Source: Panopea generosa (lineage: Eukaryota > Mollusca > Bivalvia > Adapedonta > Hiatellidae). From it: a DNA stretch of 64,000 bases. Positions 49,676-61,145 of this stretch are shown here, one piece after another (position 1 is the stretch's first letter; each line of letters begins with the position of its first letter). The stretch covers positions 57,198,529-57,262,528 of the forward strand of contig CM055899.1 in the NCBI GenBank assembly GCA_029582155.1. The letters run 5' to 3'. The position numbers and the translations under genes are program-made. The notes under the pieces were generated by a model. It was given only the letters and a program-made list of their open reading frames with translations. It was not told where the DNA came from and made no database searches.

Positions 49676-49957
49676 AAGTTACTCTGTCTGGACATTGAAA
49701 AATACTAAATGAATCGAACGTTTAGGCAGGCGCTTTCTTTTGGTTTCAAACAAACTTTACGATTCTGATGAATGCGAAAATGATTAAGGACGAACATTTA
49801 TTTCTTATACAAGCAGAGGCAGTGAAACGGTATGATTATAACGTTAAATTTCTCCATGTATCCTTATCATCTATTATAACATTAACCGGACATGTTGTAA
49901 CGACATGGGCAGTTAATAATCATGGTAAACTATTATGTGTTTTGGGGTGTAAAATGT

Positions 49958-50335
49958 AGGCAGCCGGAGTGGTTCCGGTTAAGAATAGAACCACTGTCGA
50001 TCTCTACAGGGGACTAGGAATCCTCCGAATGGGTGTCATGTTCATTTTATCATTTTTTGTCATGTTCACTATTGTGGTTAAATTACCAAGCCCTGTGTGG
50101 TTCCAGGGAGTCATATGAGTGATGACAGACAAAGGATCACTGTGGATCATGCAATTATGCAAGTATCAAGGTTCTAGGTTCATTCTGCATATTCATTAAT
50201 TGATGTATTATTTTTAGATCCGTATGTTAATTTATTGTGTTTGTACATGTAGAGTGAACCTTGAATCTTCCTTCCTGTTGGCGTCAAATAACCTATAATT
50301 TTTTGGTACGCCGTAAAACCCAATTCATTCATTCA
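49958..50335 (+). mobile_element. SINE-like element with ATTC tail
   Basis: The head contains GCAGCCGGAGTGGTTCCGGT and GATCTCTACAGGGGAC. The 3' end is GGTACGCCGTAAAACCCAAT followed by ATTCATTCATTCATTT, a 4-bp tandem tail as made by LINE-driven retrotransposition. The GCCGTAAAACCC tail is shared in form with 36480-36711. Confidence 0.55.
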
Positions 50336-50602
50336 TTTAAATGTAGTTACTACCAAGAGTGTTAAACAGAAACTGTTGATCAGGGTCTGGTGCTTATATT
50401 GATTGTTTAAAATACTGTTATAGTCTCCATTGCGAGGCAGAACAAATATTTTAAATTAGAGCTGAGCTCTGGAATAAGGGCATTTCATTACTGCAAACAC
50501 GTTTACTAAATTATATTTAATTGGCTTTACAGTTTAACATTTGTTAAATGATTGAAAGTCACGATTATTTACTTCATTTCTAAAATTATCTTGTGTTTAA
50601 CA

Positions 50603-50776
50603 GGGATTAATTTTAGCCCAAGTGGCCATATCAAAACTGATTGTATCAGGGCGTACAAGGCACGGTGCATGTCAGAGATAACAAGAACGCATGTGTATGC
50701 ATTGTCTTACATCCGCTGTGAAATGTCTGAACGGTTGGAGCAATATCTGGCAATCGATCAGGTTACTAAAGAGTAA
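50603..50776 (+). pseudogene. Open tail with decayed CCHC zinc-knuckle pattern
   Basis: The frame reads GINFSPSGHIKTDC, then IRAYKARCMSEITRTH and a helix-like end ...SERLEQYLAIDQVTKE to the TAA at 50774. The spacing x-I-N-x-x4-H-x4-C with GHIKTDC is that of a CCHC knuckle, the first two cysteines being Gly (GGG) and Phe (TTT). TTGTGTTTAACAG just before GGG also looks like a splice acceptor, so a terminal exon is an alternative reading. Its base composition is richer in GC than its surroundings. Family not recognised beyond the knuckle. Confidence 0.35.
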
Positions 50777-52130
50777 ATATTTATTTCATAAAATTGATTT
50801 CTCAATGAATTATTGAAATATATTCATGTTGATAAAATATTTGATTGTATGTCCTTTATAATGCTGACATCCACATATTATGGACACATCAATCTGTCAA
50901 TCTCCATAAACAATTTCCATTACAGTTAATTTAACCGAATCAACTAAATTTACCAGTAATTTTTATTAATTAGTTAACAAAGAATCATGATGTGGTCGAA
51001 AGTCATTGTGTGGTTTCATATCTTTCTTTCAACACTCACCTTTATTTAAATATACCGATTTTATTAAACCTAGTAACTACTCTCGTTTTAAAGCGACGTA
51101 ACCAGTATCTGAAGATATTTAATTCATAAAGAATAACCCAACTTGTTTAATCTTTAATGTATTTATAACAACCTATACCCAATCTGACGTGAATAAATCG
51201 TGTTTTAAGTATATATTTACTGATGAGTAACTCATAGTTTCAAATTAACTGCTTTGCTGACGGAAATTATCATAAAATTCGCTATTCTTCAGAACGGCCG
51301 CTTACCGTGTATAAAGGTATACATACATATATAGACACATGTGTCTTTTCAATTTTGTTGGTACCCATATTCTTGGATAGGAGGAGCCACGTAGGAATAA
51401 AACAAGAATGTCGATATATATTCAACATTCAAATGAACTGCTTATACAGTTTTAATCGATGACGCCAATACATTTCCCGACGTCAACGGATATAACCAAT
51501 ATCAGATTAGGCTAAATTATTTACGTTCTTCAACGGGTCAGATATAATTCAAATAAGCACGTTTTTGACGATAAACAATAGTATTTTGCACTAGTTAAGT
51601 TCCAAACGGTCACAATGTCTGCTAAATGTTTCAAATATACCCAGGTAAACGTGTTATGCCTTTAACAAACTCAGATACGATACGAGATCAATACAAATTT
51701 ACCAAATTTTACACTATCTCTAGAATAAATACCTCGTGTAAGGTGTAGGTTACAGAAAAAAACTTGTTATTACACTGTTAATTTGTGATTGGTTACCTTA
51801 ATAACGTTAATAAGACTCAATAAAAATGGATACAAAATGTTATCATTGTTTTATTGTTTAAAACTGAAACTGATAAAACATTTATTAGTCTTGGTTCAAA
51901 TTGAATTTCGATTGTCTAATATACATATAGGCAGCACTCACATGTGTAATATTAACTGATGAAAGTCGCAAAAGTTTAAGCATTCAATTTTTTCGCTGCG
52001 GAGTAATATGACTGTAAGTTACATAGAATTTACGATTAATCATGTTTTGTATTTACCAAAGTAAACGTTTATGCAAAGACAGTCAGGACAATTTCGTTTC
52101 TTAAATAAAATACCCGTTATGTCATTTTAA
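50777..52130. other. AT-rich sequence, no gene seen
   Basis: No recognised motif or repeat. Confidence 0.4.
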
Positions 52131-52164
52131 CTATATGCATCGGCGGATCTGCTCTTTAAAAACC

Positions 52165-52345
52165 GACGCCCCACCCCCCACCCGCACCCCCCCAAAAAAA
52201 AACAACAACAAAAATAAAAAAACAAACAACAACAACAACACACAAAATAATCCCCCCCCCCACACACACACACACAAAAAAAACAACCAAAAACAAACAA
52301 ACAAAAAAGTTAACAAAGCAAACAAAGCAAACCAAGAACAAAACC
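52165..52345 (+). repeat. Low-complexity A/C tract
   Basis: Poly-C, (CAA)n, (CA)n and A-rich runs with almost no G or T for ~170 bp. The overlapping frames on both strands are composition artefacts. Confidence 0.9.
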
Positions 52346-53094
52346 ACCCACATTTTCCTACTATATTTCTGCTAAAATTTGTGTGCCCGTTCAGACATTG
52401 TGTTGCACCCCTCTAAACTGACATGCAGAAATACGATAATATGTTTTGATACTAATATTATAAAAAAAAATAGTTTTTCAATATAGTAATGCTGTATCTA
52501 TACCAATTGTACGCAACCATATGGGTAAAAACAGTTTTGCGGCAATTGTTGCAGAAGTTTTGCAATTTTGCAACGATAGATACGTTTTGCCTCATCGGCA
52601 CAGTGATGGCAGCAATGACATTTATACATCGTTTCTTTGATTGTGTGTTAATTCTGAACCACTGGGGAACCGTTGGTAGTGTATTTATCATAAAGCCTTT
52701 AACGGACGCAGATAATAGATTCTTGCAAACCGGATAAGGATTTCTGCATTTTTTCCGTGGTTAGATATTTCTATCTCGTCTAAGGTCTGAGTTAAAAGAC
52801 CCCGCCCAAAACAGTTATCCCTCGGGACTGAATTTTCTATCCGAACCTCAAACCCATGTATCATTATCTCATACTTGTCCCCATACCATTTATATCTAAA
52901 TCTTAATTAATAGTCTAGTACAATTTGCTGCAATAATCGAGAACAACTGTGCATGACATCTCTTGTTGAGTTGGTTTATTTTCATACATTTTTATACTTA
53001 TTTTCCTGGAACAGTTTAATGTTTCACAAACTGTGCATATTGTAACATTTAGAATAAGATTTTTGGCAGGAGCACTTTACTTTACACGGGTAAA
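52346..53094. other. AT-rich sequence, no gene seen
   Basis: Two frames overlap on opposite strands at 52458-52737; neither has a recognisable motif. Confidence 0.35.
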
Positions 53095-53725
53095 AATGCC
53101 ACGTATGTTTAACATATGTTTTGTCCAACATATGTTAAACATACGTTTAACGTATGTTTAACATGCGTTTTGGTTAACATACGTTTCAAAACATGCGTTT
53201 AACATAAGTAAAGAAACATATGATAATCAGAAATGCACGTTAAACATACGTTTACAGAAACATATGTTTAACGCATGTTAAACGTACGTTTGTCATACGT
53301 GATTCAATTTATATGTTTAACATACGTTAAAATATATATATAATTATTGCGCTAAAATGCACTACAGCACATGGCACTCACTATTTTTGGAAATATCACA
53401 AGCAGAGCCAGAGGCAGGGTCCAATTTTAGCACGAGAATCATAAATACATGTCTGACAATCAAAAACATAGCAAAACATACGTTTACATCAACATATGTT
53501 AGACTCATGTGAAACATACATTTGTCATATGCGTTTCGATTCATACGTTTAAAATATGTTAAAAATCCTATATATATATTGCGCTCAAATCTCCAACAAC
53601 ACTTTGGACATAAAATATTAAGGAATAACACTAGAACAGGCAGAGGCTAATTTAAAAAAAAATCCTGTTACATATTAAAACCATATGTAAACATATGTGT
53701 GTCATACATATGTTTAATCCAAATG
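53095..53725. repeat. Cluster of AACATACGTT / AACATATGTT motifs
   Basis: More than twenty variants of the near-palindromic 10-mer AACATACGTT, in both orientations (GTTTAACGTATGTTTAACAT and similar). A ~235-bp sub-block is duplicated: TATTGCGCTAAAATGCAC at ~53346 and TATTGCGCTCAAATCTCC at ~53577, each followed by GGCAGAGG-type sequence. Related cluster at 60170-60600. Confidence 0.7.
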
Positions 53726-55420
53726 ATTTAATTAATGTACATGTATAATTGATAAATTTTCACAGCTGACACAAGATACAAAAGGAACCGGCAATATTTT
53801 CCCAATATTTTATTGTTTTTCTTCTGTAGTATAGCCGCAATATAATAATCATCAAAGTAGACACCATCTAGGTAGTTTCAAATTAATGAAGTGTTGTATC
53901 ATGTCCAATATTTAATAAGTCCTCCTCTTCATATTTTACATTGCTGGCATACTCGAATGTAACTGTTCACAACTGAAATAAAGTATAAAATATTCTTAAT
54001 TTTATATATATAACTAGATCTGTTTTATTGTGAAGCTGTCAAATATAATGGCATCTTTTATTTCCTTTTGTAAAATAGAGGGCCTCTATAAACTTTTGCA
54101 TATAAATCAATACATAAAAAAAAATATCAACCAAAATTGTAAATATCTTTATTAAAAAAATAATTAATAATTAAAAAAATAAACAGTAGATCTTCCTGAT
54201 GATCATGGCCCTGTGACTTCTGTACAAGATTGTACTTTCGGTTTTGCATTATCCCGTTTTCACCTCTACCAAACGTGTATTTACATCGGTTTAATAACAC
54301 ACACTATGCAATAAAATGTTTATTTGAATCCTTTAATTACTTTTGTCAGAGATAGGCCTATAAGGCTCCACAGATTAAAAATTGTCAATCAACCTCGAAG
54401 TTTCCTGTTTCCTGGTATTTTTCAAGGTAAAGGTCGGCACTGGCTTACTCAGACTAAATAAACCGTAAAGCAGCTAAATATGTAGAACTGTAAAATTTGA
54501 ACATTTGAACAAAGATCATTTGCGGCTTTTTTTATGATGAAGTCATTCGCCTTTAAAGAAAAACAAGGTAAGTACAAGAATGTATAGGTATTTTTAAAAT
54601 TAAATGTAAATCATGTGTAAAGTTTTCATATATATGTTCTATTATTTTAACTACAACACTATTTTTTTTCTAAAAAAAGTGGGTGAACATCTTAAAGACG
54701 AAAATTGATTTGTGTGCTAGAGTTACTTCCCTTGTTGCGAACGCACAGAGAACACATTTTATGAGTTTATAATCTGGCAAATTTAACAACACTCGTCGTT
54801 TTTAATGATATTTAGCGGTTAGTATTATGTTTATGTATATCAATGTAGTTATAGATATACATCAGTACGCTATGCAACTTTTGGAACTGGAAATATTTTT
54901 TTTTTAAACCAACAACCTTAGCCCACCCACTGTTACTTTGTAAGTTCAATAATTATAATTGTAGTTTGCAATTTTATGTTAATTGTATGGAGACGTCTCA
55001 CTATTTCTTAAATACTTTAACTCGAGACAATATAAAGAATTTCTTGCCATCTAATTGATATATTGAACTGGGACCATGCACAGGCAATCTTCCAGCCAGT
55101 GACACAGGCCCTATCTTGATATAACGTTTGGATAGCTATACAATATATAGTAAATAATGGAAAGGTAGGACACTTCTTAAAGACATATCTGGTGTGAAGG
55201 GAGAAACCATGGGACATTTAGCAAGTAAATAAATTAAAGATTTCGGATTAAATTGTGTCTCACTATCTAGAAAACATTGAATAAACAAATGTTAATTTAG
55301 ACAGCCGGAATATAGTTAGCCACTTAACGGATTGTTGCGAAACCTCAGCAGACCACAGTCCTGCATATTACCTTGATCACTAGACTTAAAGGCAATGTCA
55401 AAGGGTTTTTATTCTTTATT
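53726..55420. other. AT-rich sequence, no gene seen
   Basis: No recognised gene or RNA. Confidence 0.4.
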
Positions 55421-56060
55421 AGTGTTTTCTCCAGAGCGCGTTTCTTGAGTTTGTGACGCAATTGAATCTCATTTGACGCAATCAAGTTTGTTTATTGTGT
55501 CCACTATGACGCAACCTTAAAAATATAGAAATTCAAACTACACAGATTTGTTTTGGCAAGTGGGTTTCAGAGTTATTATTTTTACACTGCTAACAGTGTC
55601 GACAGATCACATGGTATGATTCAGGGTAGCCTGATATATAGATGTGAACCTTTTTGGAAAGCAATGAGGGAGATTGGGTTTTGAAATGAGGGGGATTGGA
55701 TGGAAATGAGGGAGTTTTTTTTTCGCGGAATAAAATTTGAAAATATTATCATTTCGGTACAATTTTACATAATTTCATAATAATACAAGTATATTAAACC
55801 ATAAGAGATGGTGTTTTGTCATAATATATAGAGAATATACAGTGTTTTCTCCAGAGCGTGTTTCTTGTGTTTTTGACGCAATTAAATCTCATTTGACGCA
55901 ATCAAACTGGTTCAGTGTGTACACTATGACGCAACCTTAAACATACAGAAATTCAAATAACGCATATTTGTTTCGGCAAGCTGGTTTAAGAGTTAGTTTT
56001 ACAATGCTAGCTGTTTTGGCAGATCACGTGGTCTGATTCAGGGAAACCCTGGTAACGTGG
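55421..56060 (+). repeat. ~215-bp direct repeat pair, period 420 bp
   Basis: GTGTTTTCTCCAGAGCG(C/T)G starts copies at 55422 and 55842. Both continue through TTTGACGCAATCAA, CACTATGACGCAACCTTAAA and CAGATCAC(A/G)TGGT(A/C)TGATT. The spacer contains three GAAATGAGGG(G/A)GATTGG-like units and a CGCGGAATAAAATT stretch. Confidence 0.8.
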
Positions 56061-57379
56061 TTCTTCTAAGTTATGTAAACGCTCAAATTGGTTATTAACG
56101 CTATATTTATGCAATCGCATAGACGATTATGATCACATACAATTTTCCGCGAAGCAATATTATAGTTTGAAGACAACATCTGTGAAAACAAACGTATGCT
56201 GCAACAATAGCAATGATATATACCCAGTTTAAGGTTGTTTGTTTATAAAGATGACATGTGGAAATCGTGAAACTTTTCAAGAAAGTTGTTTGAGATGTAC
56301 GGACGTTACTCTATCTGAAAACCTTTTTATTTTGTTTTCTATAAGGTATCGAGACACGCATGGGCAACATTTTAATACCAGTTTAAACATAGGCCAGTCC
56401 ATATTTTTACGCCATTTATGTTTCTTTAACGGACGTTTAAAAGGTTATGGAAAAAAGAAAATAAACTTTAAGACAATTATATTTATTTCGAAAAACTTAT
56501 TTTTGTTAAGTTACCATTAAAATGTTATAATATTAATGTAACGTTACTCTAAAATGAGTCTAGCTATGAACCAGAAGAGAAATGGTTTTGGAAAAAAGAA
56601 AACAACAAAGTTTTGTTTTTCAAAGAGTATAATGCTTAGCAATGGTAAACATGAAGCTCAGCTGAAATATAAGATGTTGAAATGATTTTAGTGTTTTTCA
56701 TTATAAATAGTTAGGGCCATGGTGATCGAGCTGACGCCATAACATTTGAAAAGCTGATGACCCGGTCGCCATGATCATAAAAACTGTCGTTTGGAAGGAA
56801 AATAGAACAAGTTTCAGGTGTTGTAACTTGTTGGGCCAGAAGTGAAACATTCGGTTGGAAGTTAAAGTGTTTTGAAGTTGTTAATTTCAGTTGGAATTTT
56901 GATTTTAAAATTTGTGTGAAATAGGAAGTAAAACTGTTGAAGTAATATATGTCATTTTCACCTCTATTTATTCAAGTTGATTAAGTTAAAAACTAGTCAA
57001 TGATAACCTCCAGATTTTGAAAATGATCCCCAGATTTTTAGTCAGTGGGTCATCAATGACCCCCACAAATTGGAGCTGGATAAAATACTGCTTTACTATA
57101 TTCATTTAGCCTCAATTTAATTTTTGTGATTTTTTCTGGCATACTGTCTTAAAATTTTGTATCAAAGTTTATAAACTATTCTCTAGATTGAATGCTTAAT
57201 AAGTTATCATCAACTGTAAACAGTCATATAAAGTGAACAATTTGTTAATACATGTAGTATACAAATTATCTGTTGTTTCAGCTATAACAGCTTACACTAG
57301 AACTGGAGGCGTTTTACAAAGGAAGAGATCTTAAAAGACCCCCAAATTCTATATGGACCATATAATCTAGCTGTAATGG
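56061..57379. other. AT-rich sequence, no confident gene
   Basis: A TGTTGTTTCAG acceptor-like site near 57270-57285 precedes a slightly GC-richer stretch. It has no long frame and is noted only as a possible non-coding exon. Confidence 0.3.
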
Positions 57380-58643
57380 TCCAAAATCTGTATGCCTCAC
57401 CAGTGACAATGTCTTTGAAAAAGGGAGGGACAATTACCGTATTGATTAATATTCCTGGTGCTCCCTGGTGTCCGTCGTCCGTCGTCTGTCGTCCGTCGTT
57501 AACTTTTAGCTTTTAACAACTTCTCCTCTGAAACCACTGGGCCAATTTTGATATAATTTTACAGAAATATCCCTCTGCAAGTTTGTTCAAGCCATCTTGA
57601 TTCGTCAAAAAACATGGTGGCCAGCGGGTGGGGTTAGTTTACTATATAAGCTATAGTAAAAACTTAAAAATTCTTCTTGTCAGAAACTACTGGCTCATTT
57701 TAAAATAATTTCACAGAAAAGTTCCTTGGGTGACTCTCTACCATTTTTGTTCAAGCCATCTTGATTCGTCAAAAAACATGGCAGCCAGGGGATGGGGTTA
57801 ATTTATGTCAAATTACTCCCCCTGTTTTATAGCATAAATGTCTGTATAGCAATTATTATAAGAAGAGGTAATAAACTTTTTAAATAAACTTTTTTTTTTT
57901 GCTATTATTATACAATAATATACCAGATATAAAGTTTAAAAGATAATTCATCATAAAAAGATAAATGATACAATTATAATCAGTTATTGAAATATTATTC
58001 ATATTATTCAAATATCATGAACCATTTTTATAATAGTTGTTAATCTTAATATAAAAGTTTACCATATTTCTAGCTAGTTTCATAACAGCAAGAAGTCTGC
58101 TTTAGAATTTCAATGTCAAAGTGTACTTGAAATCTTGTAGGAGGAGCTTAATTGTTTTTGGGGGAGAGTGCACTGCGACAAAGATTCTTTCAAGTGATAT
58201 ACTTTGGGAAGGCTTGTGTTTGAAACTCATAGGAATATTTATTGTGCTGGAACTGCGGATTTTTCATGCACAATAGTTTAGTCTAATGCTTTAGTTTGAA
58301 ACCGTTCCCAAACATAACAGATTAGTTGTGTGCTGGAACTGGATTTTTATCTTACTTTGAAGACTTAACATCTATAGTAAAAACTTCAAAAGCCTTCTTG
58401 TCAGAATCTACTGACCTGCTTTTGATGTAAGTTCACTGACATTTACCATGGGTGAACCTCTAGCAAGTTTTAACTCTTTTACGCATCTGTTACATCTTCA
58501 AAACAAATCAAAATTCTAACTACTTGCCCATCTCATCTTTCTGGAATTTTGAGTGTATATGTATTATATAATCTACTTATGTTGGGTGACTCAAGGTTAG
58601 TCAGGTGAGTGATAAAGGGCCATATTGGCCCTCTTGTTATATT
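57380..58643 (+). mobile_element. Bivalve-type dispersed element ending in a GGGCCA/TGGCCC hairpin
   Basis: Begins near GGGAGGGACAATTACCGTAT, has a GTCCGTCGTCCGTCGTCTGT tract, then repeated blocks TTCAAGCCATCTTGATTCGT + CAAAAAACATGG (at ~57590 and ~57752) and 'CTACTGGCT(C)...'-type blocks. It ends GTCAGGTGAGTGATAAAGGG-CCATATTGGCCCTCTTGTTA. I recognise this ending from bivalve repeats. The hairpin plus short tail suggests a Helitron/Helentron-like non-autonomous element. No protein. Confidence 0.65.
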
Positions 58644-58659
58644 TTCATGGACAATGATG

Positions 58660-59103
58660 ATGGGTACAGAAGAAAAAATAACAAAAACCCTTATTTCTTA
58701 TGACTGAATAGACTTATGTGAATGTATTTTGGTGTGATTTGTTGTTGCTGACATGACGGTGAATACCTATATGTATTTCATGGTCCCCAACCCCAAGAAG
58801 TCTTAGGGGCGTGGCCAAAACAGTCAAATTCAAGGTAGAATTTAAGAACCTTCTTACTTTTATAGGAAGCACTCGAAAACAAATTGTGAGCATGATTATT
58901 GACGACTTTAAGTCCTTTATAAAATGTGTGAATTTCATGCCCCTGGGTCTCATGGTTTGGCTCTGGTTGCGGGGCCTACTTTACTAAATCTTTATTTATG
59001 AGAAATTGACAAAAAACGTTAATTCTTACGACTGAATACACTTATGCGAATGTTTTTTGGATAATCAGGTGACCATTAAAGCCCATGGGCTTCTTGTATA
59101 TAT
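58660..59103 (+). mobile_element. Second dispersed element ending in a GCCCATGGGC hairpin
   Basis: Two versions of a block (TTATTTCTTATGACTGAATA at ~58691 and TTAATTCTTACGACTGAATA at ~59020) enclose a segment with CAAGAAGTCTTAGGGGCGTG and TTCATGCCCCTGGGTCTCAT. It ends CAGGTGACCATTAAAGCCCA-TGGGCTTCTTGTA. Same end plan as 57380-58643: CAGGTGA, palindrome, then CTTGT. Confidence 0.6.
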
Positions 59104-60169
59104 TATATGTAATGTGTATACATGCATGATTATTTATTTTCCAGTGATAAACTGGTATGAAACATTGTTGAGAAGTGAGACATTGAATAATATAGCTTAT
59201 TTGGAAGAAAAGTAAACCTGGAAATAGATGGTACAGTTATATCCCTTAAACCTGAAGACAACAAGTGACAAAATCATACACTGAAGTTCAAAATTACATG
59301 CTGATGAGATGTCAGTTATACACATGAACTTTTTTTAGGAAAATGTGCTGTTGTCCCGACTGATATTGCTATGATAATGGAAAAAATTAAATGGAGTTTA
59401 CAGATTATTTGCTACATATGTTATGAGAAGGAAGTATTTACAAAAAGGAAAATGCTGACTAACAACATTGTGACGCTCCTGTTGGAAGACAACAATTACT
59501 GTGACTGATTTAAGAATCTAGTATGTAAAAATGAACCATCAATGAAAGAAATCTGCTTTCTCATCATGATTGATATAAATGTGCTTAGATTTATTTCATT
59601 GTTCATTATTATTCGCTCTCATGAGCCAAAAGCTCTTGAGTTATTATGTGATCAGCTTGTGTCAGTCATATTATTTTATTTGTCTTTCAATCTTTCACCT
59701 TTGCTATTTATGGTAGTTTTTGTCTAGAGCATGCAATGAAAGACACAGTGTTTACAAAATAATGAATTATGATGTCTGTCCCATTGAGTGCAATGATTAA
59801 CAGATTTATTTGATAGTTTTTAACTTTTAAACAAATTTTAAAAGGATTCATGGAGGGAAGTAAAAAATAAATGAATACATCTGATAGATGTACAAATAGA
59901 TTGTATAGATGTGTAATATTTTTGAAATATTAAGTTAGTGTCATACCTTTTTCATAATTTGTTTGTATGGCATTTTATGCCTTATAAGCGCACCTTGCCA
60001 AAGGCTTTAAATGAGCTATAATTCTAATCACTTTTTGTCCCTCTGTCTGTAAACAATTTCTATAAACATGATATCTCTGATACCGCTGGGGAGATTTTCA
60101 CCAAAATAAGTATGAACGCTTCAAGCATTCTTACATCAAGCTTCTCAAGTTTGTTAAAGTTACCGATTG
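59104..60169. other. AT-rich sequence, dispersed-repeat fragment at the end
   Basis: No gene seen. Positions 60000-60165 (AAACAATTTCTATAAACATG, ATCTCTGATACCGCTGGGGA) read like another fragment of the 57.4-kb element style. Confidence 0.35.
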
Positions 60170-60600
60170 GTCTTATGTTAAACATGAGTTTTTATACGAT
60201 TAACATATTTTTAAAGCATACGTTAGAACCTATGTTAAACATACATAGTAATATTTTCATGAAAAACATACATATTTAGACGTATGTAAAACGTGGTACT
60301 ATTTACAAGAAAAACATATGTACTCAGACGTATGTTAAACGAGCATGGTACTATTTTCATGAAAAACGTACGTATTGGAACATAATTATGTTAAACGTAT
60401 GTGAAACATATGGTTGACATGCGTGGTACTATTTATAAGAATAGCATACGTATTGTAACATATCTTAAACATATGTTTAACATGCGTGGTACTATTCCTA
60501 TGAATAACGTAAGTTTTGACCTAATGTAAAAAATATTTTTAATAAACATTAAACGTATGGCCAGAAACGTATGTTGAACGCGCGTGGTACTATTTATATG
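60170..60600. repeat. Second AACATACGTT-type cluster with ~55-98-bp units
   Basis: Units combine CATGGTACTATTTTCATGAA with AAACATACGTATT...GACGTATGTTAAAC. GTGGTACTATT recurs near 60292, 60345, 60422, 60486 and 60584. It shares its 10-mer with the cluster at 53.1-53.7 kb. Confidence 0.65.
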
Positions 60601-60602
60601 TA

Positions 60603-60850
60603 AACGTAAAATATTTAAGGCCGAAAACAGGGCTATCAAACGTTGGAAGGACCGAGTCGCCAAACAGTAAAGCACTGTTTCTGTTACGTTTCTTCCTGGC
60701 AGTGGAACTCAGTCTAGGTACCAGCAGCTCACACCAGGGATGGGTGCGGCGTTCGTTCCGAACCAACGTCGATTCAGCGGAGTTCCAATTATCGTGGCTT
60801 TGGTGGATCACCCTTCAACCAGCGACTAAGGATCGGGCAGCAAGCCGACA
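60603..60850 (+). pseudogene. Gag-like coding scrap, frame-broken
   Basis: Locally GC-rich (~50%) amid AT-rich DNA. One frame gives ENRAIKRWKDRVAKQ, a stop, then a Q/G-rich stretch ending NQRRFSGVP. The next frame continues with a GF/GG- and N/Q/R-rich run to a stop near 60860. Such Arg/Gly/Asn/Gln-rich sequence is typical of the C-terminal part of retroelement Gag proteins. With a stop and a frame change it is dead. The family is not identified, and a spurious reading is possible. Confidence 0.25.
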
Positions 60851-60984
60851 CCAAACTTGATGATTGACATGACATTGAATTTAGAGATAAGTATAGTTGT
60901 TTTGTAATCGATTCGTAAAGATTTACTCGTGATTAGGTTAACAGTTCAAACCATTAGCAGCACTACGCTATCGAAACAGACAGA

Positions 60985-61145
60985 AGTACACCACACTTAA
61001 TATTGATATCTAGTTTATTTTATAGTTTATGTAACAGATAAATCTGCTATCGTACTACAAACACCCCTCATACGGAAGGTTCCATCTAAAAATATAATGA
61101 CGTTGTTTCCAAATAGCTGATTCAGTTTATAGTGGTAAAAAGAGA
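60985..61145 (+). mobile_element. Half copy of the 38.4-kb MITE
   Basis: ACCACACTTAATATTGATAT and CATACGGAAGGTTCCATCTA match the right half of 38447-38902 in the same orientation. The left half is absent. Confidence 0.6.

Noticed and set aside
49755..49775. CTGATGA…GAAA hammerhead-like string
   Set aside because: Only four bases separate the boxes, too few for a stem II hairpin.
52135..52416. Overlapping frames over the A/C-rich tract
   Set aside because: Low-complexity composition on both strands; no coding evidence.
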